Shown here: positions 17,808-28,737 of the stretch, one piece after another | How positions within the stretch are numbered: the first letter of the stretch is position 1 | How the letters are laid out: each line of letters begins with the position of its first letter | Assembly: GCA_025936205.1 (NCBI GenBank) | Contig: JAICTU010000030.1 | Coordinates: 1 to 31,649 of the forward strand | DNA: 31,649 bases | From: Polyangiaceae bacterium | Lineage (GTDB): Bacteria; Myxococcota; Polyangia; Polyangiales; Polyangiaceae | Reading direction: 5' to 3' | Program-made: the position numbers and the translations under genes | Notes under the pieces: model-generated | The model's database searches: none | Seen by the model: only the letters and a program-made list of their open reading frames with translations | Told to the model about the DNA's origin: nothing

Positions 17808-18488
17808 TCAGGTCTCGAGATCCACATGCTGCCCCGGCGTGACGCCGTGCGCGCGAGCCCAGCCCGCATTCAGCTCCAGCACGTGGCGAGCCGGGCAGGG
17901 GACTTCGCGAGGCAGGGTGTTGAGCGTCGGTACCTGCTCCAGAATGCCCACGACCGTCCCGTCTCCCGCGATGAACAGCATGTCGAGCGGGATGCAGGTG
18001 TTCTGCATCCAGAAGGAGCGGCGCGAGTCCTCGTCCCAGGAGAACAGCATGCCGCTGTCCCCGTCCATCTGCGTGCGGTACATCAGGCCACGCGCGCGCG
18101 CAGGGTCATTGAGGGCCAGCTCGACCTTCACCCGCGGCGCGGAGGGAGCGTCGGTGAAATGCACCTGTCCGGTGGGCAATGAAAGCGGCCCCTCGGGATC
18201 GACGGGGCAATGGCGCGCCGGCGCTGCGACAGGTGGTGCCGGCGTCGCCAGCGGCTGCACACAACGCCCCACTTTAGCCGTGGTGCCTGACTGTGCCGGC
18301 TGAGACTCCCCGGGCTGTGGCTCCCCGGAATGTGACCCCGCAGATTTTGGCTGCAGCTCGGGGCGAGATGGGGCGGCGGCTGGCACGGCTGCAACGCTCG
18401 CACCCTCAGAGCCCGAAGGGCGGGGGCCCCCGAGCTCGCAGCTCGCCACAGCGCACGCGACCAGTGCGACGACGCCGCAACGGCGCAC
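17808..18488 (-). CDS. DUF192 lipoprotein
   Basis: From the GTG at 18488, preceded by GAGGG at eight bases, the protein has 226 residues. It starts with a compact lipoprotein signal (MRRCGVVALVACAVASC), then a Pro/Ser/Ala-rich linker to about residue 100. The C-terminal 120 residues are a DUF192 domain: ARARGLMYRTQM, SGMLFSW, FWMQNTCIPLDMLFI and VLELNAGWARAHGV. DUF192 proteins are small extracytoplasmic beta proteins of unknown function. The open frame extends 93 codons upstream but would bury the signal. It is divergent from the lipoprotein at 18604. Confidence 0.88.
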   Translation of the reverse strand: MRRCGVVALVACAVASCELGGPRPSGSEGASVAAVPAAAPSRPELQPKSAGSHSGEPQPGESQPAQSGTTAKVGRCVQPLATPAPPVAAPARHCPVDPEGPLSLPTGQVHFTDAPSAPRVKVELALNDPARARGLMYRTQMDGDSGMLFSWDEDSRRSFWMQNTCIPLDMLFIAGDGTVVGILEQVPTLNTLPREVPCPARHVLELNAGWARAHGVTPGQHVDLET

Positions 18489-18603
18489 GGAAGAACCCTC
18501 GCTCCCGGCAGTCTTCACGGCCTCCGCTCGTAGCACGTTTTGGCAGCGGAAACCGCAACAGTTTACGCTGCGTTTGCTGCTGGCGCGCGCCTCCGACGAC
18601 GGT

Positions 18604-19167
18604 ATGCTCGGTGAGATGCGCCGTCTCGCTGTGGCCGCGGTGTTCGCGCTCTTGGCGTTTGCATGCGGTGGCCAGGCGGGAGCGGACGTGACGCGACGAG
18701 GCCGGGAGGTCCCGACGCCGGGTGCTGCAGGCGCCGATGCGGGGGTCATTCCGCCATCTTCGTTCACTCCCGCGCCTGAGCCGCGCGATCCGCCACCCGA
18801 CGAACCTGCGCCGTTCGAGGATCCCGGTTGCCCACCCGTGCCGGCGCCGTCGGTCGCGAACGAATGCGATCCAATGGCCAGTACGGTGAGCTGCCCGGCA
18901 GGGCAGTCTTGTTTCCCATTCGTGCGCTACCCGACGGGGCCCTGCGAGGTGGAGCAATATGGCACCACCTGTCTGCCTGCCGGACCCGGTACCCAGGGAG
19001 AGTCCTGCGAACGTCAGGCCTGTGCGGCCGAGCACATTTGTATCAGCACGGGCCGCGGTACACAGTGCGCGCGTCTCTGCAGCTTTGCCGATGGGGCACC
19101 CAATGTCTGCGCGCCCGGGCTGCTGTGCCTGCCGATCGACATCGAAGGCTTCGGAGGTTGTCTGTGA
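18604..19167 (+). CDS. Cys-rich small lipoprotein
   Basis: The secreted protein of about 187 residues has a lipoprotein signal (MRRLAVAAVFALLAFAC from the second possible start, 18616), a Pro-rich spacer and ten Cys in the last 100 residues in spaced pairs. Neither ATG, 18604 nor 18616, has a well-spaced ribosome site. No family is recognised; the pattern of short disulfide-bonded loops is common among myxobacterial surface lipoproteins. Its stop overlaps the GTG start of the next gene (GTGA), which implies coupled translation and joint function. Confidence 0.75.
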   Translation: MLGEMRRLAVAAVFALLAFACGGQAGADVTRRGREVPTPGAAGADAGVIPPSSFTPAPEPRDPPPDEPAPFEDPGCPPVPAPSVANECDPMASTVSCPAGQSCFPFVRYPTGPCEVEQYGTTCLPAGPGTQGESCERQACAAEHICISTGRGTQCARLCSFADGAPNVCAPGLLCLPIDIEGFGGCL

Positions 19168-20783
19168 GCGTCGCCCCCAGGCGGCTGCTGACTCGCGGAC
19201 CACGGATCGCCGCAGCGCTGGGTTGGCTCCTGGCCTCGGCGTGTGGCGGGCGAGATGAACCACTCGCGCTGCCGATGCCTCCCGCTTTGAGCGTCGGCGA
19301 CTCGAACCAGCAGTGCGTGGTCGATAGCGATTGCGAGAGCAGCGATCGCTGCGCGCCGCAGTCCTGCATGAACTCACGATGCGTGAGCACGCGGGTGGTG
19401 TGCGACGACGGCGATCCCTGCACGGAAGACCGCTGCGACAGCGGCACCGGCTCGTGCGTGTACGATCCAGTGACCATCGACGCAGATGGTGACGGCCATC
19501 GGCGCCCGCTCCCGGGCTTTGCGCCGGGCGCGCCCGGAGCCTGCGGAGACGATTGCAATGACTCCTCGGCGGCGGCTTTCCCTGGAGGCATCGAGCTCTG
19601 CGACGGCATCGACAACGACTGCGACGGTATCATCGATGTCGGCTCGTCTTTCGAGCCAACGGGTGCGCCGGCTCTGTTGCTGTCGACCGGTGCCCGTCAG
19701 GGGACACCCGGAGGACTCACGTTCAGCGACAGCGCCGGTACCTACGGCGCCGTCTTCACCCGCCGCGTCACTTCCTCGCAGAACAGCTTCACCAGCATCC
19801 AGCCGGGCCAGCAGACGCTGGGCCCGGTGCTGCCGGTGCCGGAAGTCAACAACGACACCTTTGCGGGCCCGATCGTGGGGCGTGACAGCGTGTACGCCAC
19901 CGCCTGGGAAGATCGCAGGGACGATGACTACGAAATCTACTTCAACCGGCTCAACACGCGCGGTGAGAAGCTCGGACCCGATGTACGCGTGACCAACGCG
20001 GCGGGCTTCTCCTTGCGTCCCAGCCTGCTGGAGCTGCCCACCGCACGCGGCCGAGAGTATCGCCTGGCCTGGGAAGACGAGCGCGAGGGCCCGGGCGCCA
20101 GGATCTATGGTCAGCGCCTCAGTGGTGAGGCAGAGCTCGTCGATGGCAACTTCCCGCTCACTCCCGAGGGCGTCGCTGCGAGCTCACCGGTCCTGATCGC
20201 GGGTCAGCAGCGCCTGGGATTGCTGTTCAATCAGGCGGAGGACAGCGGGCGCAGCCTGGGCTTCATGAGCTTCGATCGAGACCTGGGCACTGCCACGGAT
20301 CGGGTGACGCTGAGCGGCGAAAACCCCGACGGCGCGACCATGGTCAGCAACGCGGGGCGCTTCGTGGTCGCGTGGCACGTCGTGCAAGCCAACTCGCTGC
20401 CGGGGCCGCAGATCTTCGGCAGTGTGTTGAGTGAAACGGGGAACCTCCTGGTAGACGCCAAGGCATTGACGGCGCCCGCTCAGTTCGCGCGCTATCATAG
20501 CCTGCTCCCGCTCGGCGATCGGCTGCTGCTGCTGTGGTCGGAGTGGCGAACCGATCGGTACGAGATCTATTCGCGCGAGCTCAGCCCGGAGCTCGAGCCA
20601 CTGGGGAACGAACGCCTGATCACGCAGTCGGCCCTCGACGCCTACGCTCCGCTCGCGACCTTCGGACCCAGTGGGGAAATCGGCGTTCTGTTCACCGGAC
20701 AGAGCCCGGACAGCACGCAGCCCCAGGCATTCTTCACACGCCTGAGCTGCGACTCCGGCGCGCAACTACCAGCTCCGCGCTAA
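19164..20783 (+). CDS. Lipoprotein with MopE-type metal-binding motif
   Basis: The GTG at 19164 has GGAGG at six bases and gives a 539-residue protein. The much longer open frame upstream runs across the previous gene and is spurious. A lipoprotein signal ends at Cys27. A Cys-rich segment (51-98) has the disulfide pattern CVVDSDC...CVSTRVVC. Residues 105-158 read DADGDGHRRP...CGDDCNDSSAAAFPGGIELCDGIDNDCDG, the MopE-type putative metal-binding motif. The remainder (about 165-535) consists of repeated beta-strand units with TAWEDRRDDDYEIYFNRL and similar WxDxR...IY motifs, suggesting a beta-propeller. It is coupled to the preceding lipoprotein and probably displayed on the cell surface. Confidence 0.85.
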   Translation: MSVAPRRLLTRGPRIAAALGWLLASACGGRDEPLALPMPPALSVGDSNQQCVVDSDCESSDRCAPQSCMNSRCVSTRVVCDDGDPCTEDRCDSGTGSCVYDPVTIDADGDGHRRPLPGFAPGAPGACGDDCNDSSAAAFPGGIELCDGIDNDCDGIIDVGSSFEPTGAPALLLSTGARQGTPGGLTFSDSAGTYGAVFTRRVTSSQNSFTSIQPGQQTLGPVLPVPEVNNDTFAGPIVGRDSVYATAWEDRRDDDYEIYFNRLNTRGEKLGPDVRVTNAAGFSLRPSLLELPTARGREYRLAWEDEREGPGARIYGQRLSGEAELVDGNFPLTPEGVAASSPVLIAGQQRLGLLFNQAEDSGRSLGFMSFDRDLGTATDRVTLSGENPDGATMVSNAGRFVVAWHVVQANSLPGPQIFGSVLSETGNLLVDAKALTAPAQFARYHSLLPLGDRLLLLWSEWRTDRYEIYSRELSPELEPLGNERLITQSALDAYAPLATFGPSGEIGVLFTGQSPDSTQPQAFFTRLSCDSGAQLPAPR

Positions 20784-20792
20784 AGCGCGGAG
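20773..20792. terminator. Perfect hairpin at the end of the MopE-type gene
   Basis: CTCCGCGC-TAAA-GCGCGGAG is a perfect 8-bp stem with a four-base loop that contains the stop codon TAA. A partial inverted copy (TCCGCGCTTTAGTGC) follows at 20801-20815. It lies between convergent genes and probably serves both as a transcript end. Confidence 0.55.
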
Positions 20793-20826
20793 TTGCCTGG
20801 TCCGCGCTTTAGTGCAGAGTACCTGC

Positions 20827-22188
20827 CTAGAAGCCGTGCTGATAGCCGGCTTGTAGGGCCATGCTCATGCCCGAGGACGGGAACAACAGGACGGCCTTGA
20901 GCTCCGCGCTGATGCCGCTGTGATCGTTCAACGGGTACAGCGCGCCGGCGCCCAGACCCGCGAAGGTGGTGCCCGTCTTTTTCCAGACCGTGACGCGCGA
21001 CAGAGCGATCTGGCCCACCGTGCAGGGCGGGTTCTGGTTGCTGTCTGGGCAGCGATCGACCACCTGAGTCGTTACCGAGCTGTCCACTTGCGCGAGACCG
21101 CCGCCCAGCGTCGCGTAGGGCCGCAGCTTGCCGAGCTGAATCGGGCCGAACCAATAGGTGCCCCGCAGCTCCGCGTGAATCGGCACGAAGGCCGCGCCAT
21201 CAGGCTCCGCCGGACCACCACCAAACGCGTAGCCGACGCGAATGCCCACCGCGATATTGGGGAACAGGGTCCGATCATAACCGAGGAGCAGCCGCGTCGT
21301 CGCAAACCGGAACCCACCGGCGACGCCGCCTCCGCTGCCCGCCGTGTTGTCCGCGGTACCCGGGCGGAACTTATCTCCTGCTCGGAAACAAGACAGCTCC
21401 TCCGGGCGATCCGGACCACAGACGCCGTTGCCGCCTGAAAACATCAGAAAATCTTGTTGCAGCGCCGCCGAGAGCCAGTTGCGCACGCCGAGATCGGGAC
21501 CTTTCTCGTCCCGCGCGGAAGTTGCCGGCTCGTCTGTGATGGCCTCACAGCCCGGAAAATCAGGGGGACAGTCCACGGAGCCCTGTGGCTTGGGTTCATC
21601 CATCGAACCCGTGCCGCTCGCCGCTGCTGCGCCCTCTTCCTCCGCTGTCGCTCCTTGCTTTGGGGCCAGCTCCTTCTTTGGTGCTGGCTCGGCCTCGGCA
21701 GGCGCGGCTGCAGCGGCAGCAGGTGCTGCCTTCTTTTCCGCTGCCTCCCGCGCCGCGTCTGCTTTGGCGGCGTTGAAGACACGCACGAGCTCGGGTGTCG
21801 TCAGGTCGGCGTCGAGCGCCAGGCTCGAGTCGAGCTGCAGCGCCTTCACCAGCAGGTCGTGCCCCTCGCCAGAGCGCTTCATGCCCGTAACGTAAATGAC
21901 CGCGAGATCGCGATAGACCTGCGCTGTCACCGTCGGCGAGCAGGTCCCTGTCTCGCAGAGCTGGATGGCCTTCTTCAGCTTCTTTTCACCGGCCTTGAAG
22001 TCCAGCTGGAGATAGTCCGTGAAGATGGCCTGATCGGCGAGCTCTTGAGCCGCTGCATCTTGCGTGGCCGCGCTCGCAGGCTCCGCACGTAGCAGAGCCA
22101 CCAAGCCAAGGCCCAACCAACACCAATTCAACCACCGACTCGATCGGAATGAGGGCTTCACTGCTGCGGAACCACTGCTCAGGAACAT
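20827..22188 (-). CDS. Predicted outer-membrane beta-barrel protein with TPR-like N-terminus
   Basis: From the ATG at 22188 the protein has 453 residues. The signal peptide ends near AEPASA-A. A helical segment of about 120 residues resembles tetratricopeptide pairs (FKAGEKKLKKAIQLCETG...AQVYRDLAVIYVTG). An Ala/Glu/Lys/Pro-rich linker follows, and the C-terminal 200 residues have alternating hydrophobic strands (GVAGGFRFATTRLLLGYDRTLFPNIAVGIRVGYAFGG). The last residue is Phe in ALQAGYQHGF, the usual outer-membrane assembly signal. No strong ribosome site marks the start; the frame is open up to 22488, and 22296 is an alternative. No specific family is recognised. Confidence 0.75.
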   Translation of the reverse strand: MFLSSGSAAVKPSFRSSRWLNWCWLGLGLVALLRAEPASAATQDAAAQELADQAIFTDYLQLDFKAGEKKLKKAIQLCETGTCSPTVTAQVYRDLAVIYVTGMKRSGEGHDLLVKALQLDSSLALDADLTTPELVRVFNAAKADAAREAAEKKAAPAAAAAAPAEAEPAPKKELAPKQGATAEEEGAAAASGTGSMDEPKPQGSVDCPPDFPGCEAITDEPATSARDEKGPDLGVRNWLSAALQQDFLMFSGGNGVCGPDRPEELSCFRAGDKFRPGTADNTAGSGGGVAGGFRFATTRLLLGYDRTLFPNIAVGIRVGYAFGGGPAEPDGAAFVPIHAELRGTYWFGPIQLGKLRPYATLGGGLAQVDSSVTTQVVDRCPDSNQNPPCTVGQIALSRVTVWKKTGTTFAGLGAGALYPLNDHSGISAELKAVLLFPSSGMSMALQAGYQHGF

Positions 22189-22664
22189 CGGGGTGCGGGT
22201 TGTGCCGCAGAACTCGAGGGCCATCTGCCCATCAGAGTGCCCGCTGCGCGTGCAAACTAGCACCCACGCAGGAGCCGTCGCCAGTCCATCCAGCATCTCC
22301 TCAGAACGGAGGAATTCATTCTCATTCAAAGCCCAAAATGCATCAGCCCACGAGCTGGCGCGACGCGTTAGCTGCAAGGATCTGCCGAGCGATCGCCGAG
22401 ATCGCGCACCAAACCGCGCAATTCGTACCCGAGCGATACTGAGTTCCAGAGCTCGAGGTGCCGAAGTGGAAATGGCGCAGAGATCCACTGAATTTCTGCT
22501 CGCGCGCGCGAGGCGCTGACTATACTGCGGCTGTTGCGACGCGATCTCGGCAGCAAGCGCCCCGGCGCGGCAGGCGCGAGATCATCCATTCTATGGCGCG
22601 GCTGCTGCTCCCACTTACCAACCTCGATGGGCAGCATGCGCACGGCTTCGACGGTGAAAGGGCG
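22189..22664. other. Divergent spacer, promoter region
   Basis: These 475 bases separate the outer-membrane protein (minus) from the lipoprotein at 22665 (plus). The frames that cross it are upstream extensions without signal-peptide logic. A TATACT hexamer at about 22521 is a possible -10 for the plus-strand gene, without a clear -35. GGAGGAATTCATTC near 22315 resembles a ribosome site but leads to no convincing gene. Confidence 0.4.
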
Positions 22665-23594
22665 ATGAAGATGACGAGCAAGGGTACGCTTCTGTTGATG
22701 GCTGGAGTCATTGGGCTGGGCTGTTCTTCGCCCGCGGATGACGACGATGGCACGATGAAGCCGGCGCCCGTCGGGCAACCGCCGTACCTCACTCAGCCTG
22801 CGCCGGCGCCCGCGGCGAACAACACGCCGGTCAACAACCCGCAGCCCACGCAGAACACCGAAACCAACATGCCGACGAACGTGGCGCAAAACCCGGCGCC
22901 AGGCGCGGGTGGCGCGGGTGCCGGCGCGGGCGGAGCGGGCGCGATGCCGGCAGCGGGTGCCATTCCGAGGGGCGCCCCCGGTACTGGTTTCAACCTGACG
23001 CCGGTGCAAGGCTGGGTCGCAGGGGGCACTAACGAGGCGGGCATTCAGGGGGCGTTCTCGACGATCTCGGATGCCACCGCCGCAACTCCGGGTGCGACCA
23101 CCATCATGCCGACCAATTTCATGGCGGCGACGGATGCCAAGATCTGCGTGTCGGGTTCAGCGTCCCAGGTGGTGAACAACCCAACAACCGCCATGCCAGA
23201 CTACGCTCGGTACTGGGGCGGCGGCGTTGCGTTCGATCTGGGAGACCCCGGACAAATGATGCCGAAAGTGCCGTGGGTCCGCGGGAGAGTCGTCGGATTT
23301 TCCTTCGACATCACGGGCACGACCATTCCTCCGCTGGCACAGTTCCGTTTCGGCGTTGCTCCCTATGAGGGCTCGACGATCAACGATGATGGGCCATGTG
23401 TGGGCAACATCAAGATGGGGACGAACACCATCATGTTCTCTGCACTGCATAGCCAGTGTTACAACGCAACACCCGGCGCAGCCCTACCGGACACGGCGAT
23501 GCTTGCTTCACTCAAGTGGCAGGTGGCCACGGTGGTCACGGCAGCAACGCCATTCAATTTCTGCATCGAGAATTTGAAAGCCATCGTTCAGTAA
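22665..23594 (+). CDS. Lipoprotein related to the GH12-like lipoprotein's middle domain
   Basis: The 309-residue protein starts at ATG (22665) with GGTGAAAGGG upstream; 22671 is also possible. The lipoprotein signal ends at Cys20 and is followed by an acidic patch and a Pro/Asn/Gly/Ala-rich linker (about 25-110). The C-terminal 190 residues form a beta-rich domain whose layout (AKICVSGSA...GGGVAFDLGDPG...LHSQCYNATPGA...FNFCIENL) parallels residues 110-295 of the lipoprotein at 14868, including the Cys positions. This suggests a shared carbohydrate-binding-like fold. No catalytic domain is attached. Confidence 0.72.
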   Translation: MKMTSKGTLLLMAGVIGLGCSSPADDDDGTMKPAPVGQPPYLTQPAPAPAANNTPVNNPQPTQNTETNMPTNVAQNPAPGAGGAGAGAGGAGAMPAAGAIPRGAPGTGFNLTPVQGWVAGGTNEAGIQGAFSTISDATAATPGATTIMPTNFMAATDAKICVSGSASQVVNNPTTAMPDYARYWGGGVAFDLGDPGQMMPKVPWVRGRVVGFSFDITGTTIPPLAQFRFGVAPYEGSTINDDGPCVGNIKMGTNTIMFSALHSQCYNATPGAALPDTAMLASLKWQVATVVTAATPFNFCIENLKAIVQ

Positions 23595-23664
23595 GGTCAT
23601 CCCGTCTGAAGACGAAAAAGGATGGGCTGAGGCTCGGACCGATGGGGTCCCACCTTCGCTTCAC

Positions 23665-23695
23665 GACGTCACCCGATCCTGAGTCGGGTGGCGTC
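23665..23695. terminator. 12-bp hairpin between convergent genes
   Basis: GACGTCACCCGA (23665-23676) pairs with TCGGGTGGCGTC (23684-23695) across 12 positions with one T-G wobble and a seven-base loop. It lies between the 3' ends of the lipoprotein and the frameshifted Cys-rich gene, and is probably a bidirectional terminator. Confidence 0.6.
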
Positions 23696-23740
23696 GGCGT
23701 CAACAGATTGCGGCTCTGTAGAGCGTCGTCTCGCGCTGAG

Positions 23741-25802
23741 CTACCGGCAGTTATTGACGACACCTGCTGAACCGGTCACAGACACGCACTGCTCCCGCCC
23801 ATTGAGGGCGGATAAGCTCATCACGTTACAGGCGACGATTGCTCCCGTGGCTCCGCACGCGGGCACTGCCCCGGTCCAAATGACCAACCCACCGCGGCAG
23901 TCAGAAATCGGGATATTGTTGCAGTCGATTCCTGCGAAACGTTCCGTGGCTGTCTGAAAACTATACTCGATAGAGTTGCTGCAATCGTAGTCAAACGAGG
24001 TGGTGAAAGCGTCGTTTCCGGGCCGCGCCGGGCAGCTTGTTTGTGCCGTTGGGAAGAGCGTCGTTTGACCTGGGAACACGTCGCGATTCGTATCGCAGCA
24101 ATCATCGCCTGAGGCGACGAGCCCTGCCGGTGGCGCTTCCCCAGCGTTCCCGCAGCGGTCCGTTGGACGCGATGAATCGCCATGCAGGTCTCCATCAGTA
24201 TCCGGGAACCAGCGGTTGCATCGCCCGCTCGCACAGTCCCCTGGACCTGTGCAAGCAGAGCCATTCACGAGTAGACAAGCGCTGCCCACGGCCACAGTGC
24301 CATTGGGGCATTGACACAACCCGGCGCCATCGCACGACTTGCCCGCCGCTGAGCAGTTGAACTCGCAGCAGCGTCCGCCCTGACAACTCGCGCCGTTTCC
24401 CGCGCACTGCGCATTGGTCGAACAGCCCGTGCTCCCACGTGGAAGCAAGCTGTTGCATTGCCCCGTGCTGGCATTGCAGCCGTTGGCGCAAGTCGTTGTC
24501 ACAAACGCGTTGTTCAGGCAAGCTCGCGAGCTATTGCCCTGGCAGCTGGCACCATTGCCTTCACAGGCGACGCAGCCCTGACCACTAGCTCGACAGATCT
24601 GGCCATTGCATGCGCCGCTGCAGCAGACCTGGCCACCAGCTTGGGTTGATTCGCACGCGCCGGAGCGGCAATCGACGTCGGCGGCGCACGCCTGGCCCTC
24701 GCTATGTCGGCAGGCGCCGTTCACGAATACGTCCGTTGGACTGCGACAGACACACGATCCGTCTACTCCGCACACGCGGCCCGAAGCTGCGCAGTTCGGC
24801 GTGCAGCATCGCTGGTTTGCCGTTCAAATCCGCCGCACAAGTATTCGAAGCACACTGGCCGCCGGCAGTGCAGGGCTGCGCATTGGGAAGTAAGCCATTG
24901 CAAACGCCCGTTGCGGTGTTGCAGCCGTTACCGCACTGGGTAGTGCAGCTACACTCCGCGCCCGGTCGCAACTCCGTAAACGTGCAATCCGCGCCCGTCT
25001 TGCATTGGGCGAAGCCTCGGCACAGGTTGACGGTGATATCATCGACGTAGTTGCGGCAAAGATTGCTCTCGGGACAGTCAACGCTACCGCAACGAGCGTC
25101 GTCGCGAGGGATGTCATCGCAATGACCGTCCGGACCACATGTTTGACACAAGCCCGCGCATTTTACGTCGCAGCAGATGGCTGCCCCACCACTACCAACG
25201 ACGCAGTTGCCTTCGCCGCACTCACCGTCCCCAGAGCAGGTGTCACCAAGTCGCTTCTTGCCCGCGACAACGCATTCACCCTGGCCATCGCAACTGCCAG
25301 CTCCTTGCGCGCATACCGTCCCGACAGGCGCGTTCGTCGCCTGGCAGTCCGCCAGCGTGCGACAGAGCCCCAGGGCTTCGCAATTCGCGGTGAGTGCGCC
25401 TGATCCGTAGCTGCGGCAGTCAGTGCTCGCCGGACAGCTCAACGAACACGCCTCGTCATTCGCCACGACCGTGCATTCACCTTCGCTGCCCGGTGCATCG
25501 CAACGACTGCAAACCGTGTCGCAGGAGCTTCGACAGCACACGCCGTCCACGCAAAATCCCGAAAGGCAGTCCGCGTTAGCGTCACAGACAGCGCCCAGCT
25601 GGGCATCACCTGATTGAAGACTCACGGCGGAAGGACTCCGGTCACCCCCTGATGCACCGGGTCCCCCCGCGACCGCCGCCGCTCCAGCTATGCCTGTGGC
25701 CGCGGGCTGCAGCGGTGCTGGTTGCACATATTCCCGGTGCTCTCCTTCGCAGCCTGCAAGAACACAGGCGATGCCGACGATCCAACCATTGAAGCGAAGC
25801 AT
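23741..25802 (-). pseudogene. Large Cys-rich lipoprotein, frameshifted
   Basis: Two overlapping frames make one gene. The first starts at ATG 25802 behind GGGAGGG, has a lipoprotein signal ending at Cys18 (VLAGC), then repeated disulfide units of the form CxxNADCxSGFCxDGVCC. At about 24811-24823 the Cys pattern stops making sense in that frame and continues one base ahead: NTCAADLNGKP passes into RCCTPNCAASGRVCGVDGSC. The second frame then carries more such units and ends with a metal-binding-like DTDGDLHGD...DDCCDTNRDVFPG and a Cys-containing tail. The original product would be about 687 residues. Cause: a one-base insertion, a read error or +1 recoding. It is divergent from leuA. Confidence 0.8.
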
Positions 25803-26037
25803 AAGACCCTCCCAGCGCAGCGGCGCGCCTGAGGGCGCACCCTATCGAACCGCTCACACGCCGCCAACACGCTCGGTTCGTGCTCTGTCGGTCGCCAGAA
25901 GCGCAAAGTTGCTGGTTCCGTAATGACGATCTTGCGACATACTTTCCGTCCACTTGGGTCAGAATCGGCCCAATGGCACATGCTCCGCACGAGAACCTTG
26001 CATCGCTGTGGCTCTACCGTTAGGCTGTGGGCCGTCG
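25803..26037. promoter_or_regulatory. Divergent promoter region of Cys-rich gene and leuA
   Basis: No gene is seen here. TTGCAT at about 25999 followed 17 bases later by TAGGCT is a weak sigma-70-like candidate, which would place the leuA transcript start only a few bases before the leader ORF. The assignment is tentative. Confidence 0.3.
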
Positions 26038-26087
26038 ATGTCCCAGGCTCTGCTCGCGCTGCTGCTTTTGCCGCTCCTGCTTACCAA

Positions 26088-26103
<16 letters not shown>
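26038..26103 (+). CDS. Leucine-rich leader peptide of leuA
   Basis: ATG at 26038 opens a 21-codon frame ending in TAG at 26101-26103. Nine codons are Leu (26050, 26053, 26059, 26062, 26065, 26068, 26074, 26077 and 26080, first base each), in a mix of CTG, CTC, CTT and TTG. The peptide begins MSQALLALLLLPLLL. Such density just upstream of leuA is the hallmark of ribosome-mediated leucine attenuation. The last codons (K-A-G-E) overlap the first pairing segment of the attenuator. The ribosome binding site is poor (GTGGG at eight bases), which leaves near-leaderless translation possible. Confidence 0.75.
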
Positions 26104-28077
<1,974 letters not shown>

Positions 28078-28089
28078 GCGTATCCGCAC

Positions 28090-28139
28090 GTGCCGCAGGA
28101 GTGGGGCCGGGCCTGCACTGGCCCGGTCCTTCGCGGCAC
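28090..28139. terminator. Nested hairpin after leuA
   Basis: Outer arms GTGCCGC (28090-28096) and GCGGCAC (28133-28139) enclose GGGCCGGGCC (28104-28113) paired with GGCCCGGTCC (28120-28129) across a six-base loop with one G-T wobble. It lies between the convergent leuA and DUF4442 genes and is the likely shared transcript end. Confidence 0.6.
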
Positions 28140-28173
28140 CTCGGGGCGCGCCCCGGCGCCGTGCGCCGAAGGC

Positions 28174-28716
28174 TCAGTTTCCCTTGTCTGTCACGGGACC
28201 GACGAGCGTCGTCAAACGGGCTCGAGCGACCAGCGCGCCGCCGCCGTCGGTAAGCTCGACCGAGAGCTCATACTCGCGCCGCTCCGAGGAGCTGATCGGC
28301 TGGCAGCGGCATTCCGCGAGGATCGTTCCGCGCGCCTTCTTCAGGTACTCGATGCCCAGTGCCTTCACGATGAAGCGACCGTCCTTGGGCAATGAGTAGA
28401 CGAGCGCGAGGTTGCCCGTGAGCTCCGCGAGATTTGCCAGCGCGACGGCGTGGATGCTGTCCAGATGGTTGCGCACCGCGCGACGATCGCGCAGTCGCAC
28501 GCGCGCGTGCCCGCTCGCGAGGCTCAGGACCTCGGCGCCCAGCGAGCCGGTGTAAGGGATCGCGAGACCGATCAGTCGATCGAAAAGACGCGGACCGCCG
28601 GGGAGCGGCTGCAGACGTTGCCAGCCTTCGCGGATCCACTCCGCGGCGCTACGCGTCCTCAGCTCGTCGATCACTTGTGTCAGATTCAGCTCGTCGAGCA
28701 CCTGTGTGAAGTTCAT
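28174..28716 (-). CDS. DUF4442 hotdog-fold protein
   Basis: The 180-residue protein matches the DUF4442/PaaI-like thioesterase group: IPYTGSLGAEVLSLASGHARVRLRDRRAVRNHLDSIHAVALANLAELTG carries the His and Asn residues common to the family, and VEYLKK-type and ECRCQP strands follow. Hotdog proteins act on acyl-CoA or acyl-ACP thioesters, but here the substrate is unknown. An extra N-terminal helix (MNFTQVLDELNLTQVIDEL) contains a near repeat of LNLTQV. It starts 21 bases after the glycosyltransferase ends on the same strand, so the two are probably cotranscribed. Confidence 0.82.
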   Translation of the reverse strand: MNFTQVLDELNLTQVIDELRTRSAAEWIREGWQRLQPLPGGPRLFDRLIGLAIPYTGSLGAEVLSLASGHARVRLRDRRAVRNHLDSIHAVALANLAELTGNLALVYSLPKDGRFIVKALGIEYLKKARGTILAECRCQPISSSERREYELSVELTDGGGALVARARLTTLVGPVTDKGN

Positions 28717-28737
28717 GCTCGTCGCTCCTCTCTGCGC

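Noticed and set aside
18828..19163. Upstream extension of the MopE-type lipoprotein
   Set aside because: It runs through the preceding gene in another frame and would bury the lipoprotein signal that starts at GTG 19164.
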